64,000 nt of DNA, from positions 186,001 through 250,000 of the forward strand of contig NZ_MASU01000014.1 in the NCBI RefSeq assembly GCF_003202235.1. Direction: 5' to 3'. The position numbers and the translations under genes were made by a program. Origin of the DNA: Prauserella flavalba (lineage in GTDB: Bacteria; Actinomycetota; Actinomycetes; Mycobacteriales; Pseudonocardiaceae). Shown one piece after another: positions 62,210 to 64,000 of the stretch; the first letter of the stretch is position 1; every line of letters starts with the position of its first letter. The notes under the pieces are model-generated. The model searched no databases. It was not told the origin of the DNA and worked only from the letters and a program-made list of their open reading frames with translations.

Positions 62210-62218
62210 AGCACGCTG

Positions 62219-62292
62219 TCGGGGTGACAGGATTTGAACCTGCGACCCTTCGCTCCCAAAGCGAATGCGCTACCAAGCTGCGCCACACCCCG
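62219..62292 (-). tRNA. tRNA-Pro (anticodon TGG)
   Basis: 74 nt cloverleaf on the minus strand. The acceptor CGGGGTG/CACCCCG, a GCGC D stem and the anticodon stem TTCGC/GCGAA around loop TTTGGGA give anticodon TGG. The T arm is GCAGG-TTCAAAT-CCTGT. G37 is typical for proline tRNA. No CCA is encoded. Confidence 0.96.
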
Positions 62293-62371
62293 CGACCGCC
62301 ACGCCCGGGCGGTGTGCGACCACCTTAGCGCGTACCGCTACACTACCGGGGCGGCTGGTCACCGGTCGCAT

Positions 62372-62442
62372 GCGGGCGTAGCTCAATGGTAGAGCCCCAG
62401 TCTTCCAAACTGGTGGTGCGGGTTCGATTCCCGTCGCCCGCT
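62372..62442 (+). tRNA. tRNA-Gly (anticodon TCC)
   Basis: 71 nt cloverleaf. The acceptor GCGGGCG/CGCCCGC has discriminator T, and the anticodon stem CCAGT/ACTGG around CTTCCAA gives anticodon TCC. The T arm is GCGGG-TTCGATT-CCCGT. CCA is encoded (62443-62445). Gene remnants lie next to its 3' end. Confidence 0.96.
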
Positions 62443-62539
62443 CCAGAACGTTTACGCAGGTCAAAGGCCATCTCAAAGCGGCGGTTCCCGATCACGGGGA
62501 GACGCCGTTCGTCGTCTTGGGCCACAAACGGGCCATTAG

Positions 62540-62812
62540 TCAACGGGCCGACGGGCAAGACCGTGGCCACACCATGCGGTGTAGTCGAAGCTCTCCGGCA
62601 TCTCCGGCCAGGATGTACAGCACGCCGAGCGCGAAGTCCCGCTTAGGGCAGGCTGGATCCGACGCGATCTCCAACAACAATGGCGCAAAGTCGATCACGG
62701 CCAGTTCGAGGTCGTAGTCCTGCCTTGGCGCCAGGGTCAGCGGTTCATACGCCCACGTCCCGAACTCGGCCAGTAGCTCCTCGTCAGCGGTACCCACGTC
62801 ATCATTCTTCAT
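62540..62812 (-). pseudogene. Remnant of a small hypothetical gene (3' end probably lost)
   Basis: The first ~66 codons look coding (MKNDDVGTADEELLAEFG, TLAPRQDYDLELAVIDFAP, DPACPKRDFALGVLYILAGD). After AGDA the sequence becomes ELRLHRMVWPRSCPSAR, unlike a natural ending, and runs to a stop about 95 nt from the tRNA-Gly 3' end. It resembles short actinobacterial hypothetical proteins that continue past this point. Codon bias is less GC-extreme than in the neighbours. Start ATG 62812, or GTG nine nt upstream. Function unknown. Confidence 0.45.
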
Positions 62813-62905
62813 CTGTCCCACTGCTTGCCCGAGCCGCAGCTCAACGCGTGCACTCAGCTCCTCGGCGGTCTGGCGGTCCCCGTGATCAACGACGCCGTGG
62901 ACCGC

Positions 62906-63100
62906 TCACGGCAACTCCGCCAGACACTCCCGGCACCTCGGCAGCTTGTGCCAGTGGTGCGTGCGGTCCAGTGGGATGCAGCGGCGGCCGCAGCGGGAGC
63001 GCAGGCCGGTCGCCGGGCGGTACTGCCGCGTCGGCGGGACCCAGTGTGTCGCGCCGGCGGCCGAGTCGGGCAGCCAGCCCCAGAACAAGGCGACATGCAT
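62906..63100 (-). CDS. Small putative zinc-ribbon protein
   Basis: 64 aa. Four cysteines form two pairs, SRCGRRC and RCRECL, separated by a His-rich PLDRTHHWHKL, and the N-terminal THWVPPTR resembles the short HWxPP zinc-ribbon-like proteins of actinomycetes. No good Shine-Dalgarno sequence, and the product is short, so it could be a remnant. It is on the same strand as the decayed gene at 62540 and may be part of the same accessory scar. 63101-63184 holds nothing recognisable. Confidence 0.45.
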   Translation of the reverse strand: MHVALFWGWLPDSAAGATHWVPPTRQYRPATGLRSRCGRRCIPLDRTHHWHKLPRCRECLAELP

Positions 63101-63184
63101 GCGCCATCGTCGGCAGGACCCTCGACCGCACGCCCACCGGACGCACCGCGCGAAACCTGCGCCTTACGCTCGTGCCGCCAGTGT

Positions 63185-63631
63185 TTACGCGGAGACCTGC
63201 CGCGCCGTCGCCATCGCGCGCTCGGTCTCCCAGAACGCCCGCATCGACACGATCCGGCCGTCCTCGCCCACCTTGTAGACGAACACGCCATCGGTGTCGA
63301 CGCGGTAGTTGCCCGGCAGGTAGGTCGTGATCGTGCCGACGTTGGCCACCTCATCGCCCGCCGCGTGCGAGTCCCTGATCACGAACTCGAACCGTTCGAC
63401 GTTCGCGATCGTCTTGTCCCAGAACACGGAGATGCCGTCCGTGCCGTGGTGGCCCTTGCCCTCCTCGTCGAACATCGACGGCCCCACCGGGTCCTCGATC
63501 ACGCCGTCGGGATGGAACAGCGTGAGCCACCGGTCCTTCTCCCCCGCCACGACGGCCTGCATCGACCGCCACGCCGCGAGGCGCGCGGGCGGCTGCTCCG
63601 CCTCCGGATCCCAGCACACGGTGACACTCAC
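63185..63631 (-). CDS. SnoaL/NTF2-like (ketosteroid isomerase-like) protein
   Basis: 148 aa cone-shaped NTF2 fold: WRSMQAVVAGEKDRWLTLFHPDGVIEDPVGPS, GKGHHGTDGISVFWDKTI, FEFVIRDSHAAGDEVANVGTI, YRVDTDGVFVYKVGEDGRIVSMRAFWE. Asp/His residues line the pocket, as in limonene-epoxide hydrolase or KSI-like enzymes. It starts 4 nt from the end of the luciferase-like gene, so the two are an operon, perhaps for steroid or terpenoid oxidation (inference). Confidence 0.85.
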   Translation of the reverse strand: MSVTVCWDPEAEQPPARLAAWRSMQAVVAGEKDRWLTLFHPDGVIEDPVGPSMFDEEGKGHHGTDGISVFWDKTIANVERFEFVIRDSHAAGDEVANVGTITTYLPGNYRVDTDGVFVYKVGEDGRIVSMRAFWETERAMATARQVSA

Positions 63632-63634
63632 GGC

Positions 63635-64000
63635 TCAGGCCTCCTCGAACTTGTCGATGATCTCGTCGGCGAACTTCTTGATCGCGTCCTTTTTGGCCGC
63701 CACCGGCGCGTCGAAACCGAGGCCCTGCAACACCCAGGGCACGGTGATCACGTCGGTGACGCCGATGTCGGCCTGCTGCCGGTAGCCGTCGAGGCCGAAG
63801 CGGTCGATGCACACGGCCTGGACCTCGAACGGCTCGCCCGCGCGCCCGTACTCCGCGCGCAGCTCGCGCAGCCGCCCGATCGTTGTGGCCAGGTCGTCGA
63901 ACTTCATCATCGCCGAGGCCCAGCCGTCACCGGCCCTGGCCGCGCGCCGTAGCGCCACCTCGGTGTGCCCGCCGATGTAGAACGGAACGGGCCGCTCGGG
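63635..64000 (-). CDS. LLM-class (F420-type) oxidoreductase, C-terminal part
   Basis: The frame is open to the right edge, so the 5' part is missing; about 121 residues are visible. ERPVPFYIGGHTEVALRRAARAGDGWASAMM is the diagnostic segment of luciferase-like F420-dependent monooxygenases and dehydrogenases, followed by the final barrel elements (IGVTDVITVPWVLQGLGF) and a Lys/Asp-rich C-terminal helix. It is read just before the SnoaL-like gene. Confidence 0.88.
   Translation of the reverse strand, partial: PERPVPFYIGGHTEVALRRAARAGDGWASAMMKFDDLATTIGRLRELRAEYGRAGEPFEVQAVCIDRFGLDGYRQQADIGVTDVITVPWVLQGLGFDAPVAAKKDAIKKFADEIIDKFEEA

Noticed and set aside
1-64000. A biosynthetic gene cluster, prophage or plasmid region
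   Set aside because: No PKS/NRPS/terpene core enzymes, phage structural genes or replication genes were seen; the lone P450 with a ferredoxin is not enough.

Overview
The window is GC-rich actinobacterial DNA with many GTG starts, strong G/C bias at third codon positions, and frequent 4-nt start/stop overlaps. The tig-clpP1-clpP2-clpX order, the folC-DUF4233-ndk block, and the MEDS/anti-sigma kinase and OFA/FdhD genes suggest a filamentous actinomycete. Pseudonocardiaceae (Amycolatopsis/Saccharomonospora-like) is my best guess, from protein flavour only and not from a search. It looks chromosomal: housekeeping genes are interleaved with nutrient-uptake cassettes, plus one insertion sequence and one tRNA-flanking scar.

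Layout. 1-6.5 kb: a secreted phosphodiester glycosidase (cut by the left edge), a GntR regulator, two DapA/NanA-type aldolases and a NanT-like MFS carrier around a divergent promoter with a perfect 8-bp-arm operator. This looks like an aldonic or sialic acid-type catabolic cassette. 6.5-12.3 kb: a secreted tripeptidyl-peptidase-like hydrolase, ndk, a Tat-exported PhoD phosphatase, DUF4233 and folC. 12.3-14.5 kb: a P450/ferredoxin pair, the P450 apparently frameshifted near its C terminus, divergent from a TetR regulator. 14.5-24.4 kb: one long minus-strand sugar operon with an RbsA-type ATPase, two permeases, a lipoprotein binding protein, a sugar isomerase/epimerase, a 1203-aa ThuA-PQQ propeller-PKD-FIMAH secreted protein and a coupled membrane protein. 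24.5-30.6 kb: an SGNH hydrolase and two head-to-head valyl-tRNA synthetases of different lineages. 30.7-40.3 kb: a YdeP/FdhF-type molybdopterin oxidoreductase, a GPP34 protein, a VOC protein, a secreted M14 peptidase, an OFA-family carrier with its 44-aa partner, FdhD and a Tat esterase.

40.3-41.95 kb holds an IS110-family element that seems to have landed inside the terminator hairpin between two convergent genes. The structured ~340-nt region upstream of its transposase is a candidate bridge RNA. 42-47.6 kb: a MEDS/HATPase anti-sigma-type kinase, then clpX, clpP2, clpP1 and tig. 47.7-52.9 kb: a decayed small ORF, a GT2-GtrA glycosyltransferase with an ArnT-like glycosyltransferase, NhaA and DUF3040. 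53.1-59.1 kb: a LytS/LytTR two-component pair followed by two sodium:solute symporters, each with a 114-aa membrane partner (acetate/pyruvate-type uptake). 59.2-64 kb: an anchored hypothetical protein, a cysteine-desulfurase-like enzyme, a secreted metzincin, tRNA-Pro and tRNA-Gly, gene remnants, a SnoaL-like protein and the C-terminal part of an F420-type luciferase-like oxidoreductase cut by the right edge.

A recurring theme is a family of long perfect palindromes sharing a GGCCACC/GGTGGCC core. They sit at gene 3' ends, mostly between convergent genes, and look like repeat-derived bidirectional terminators.
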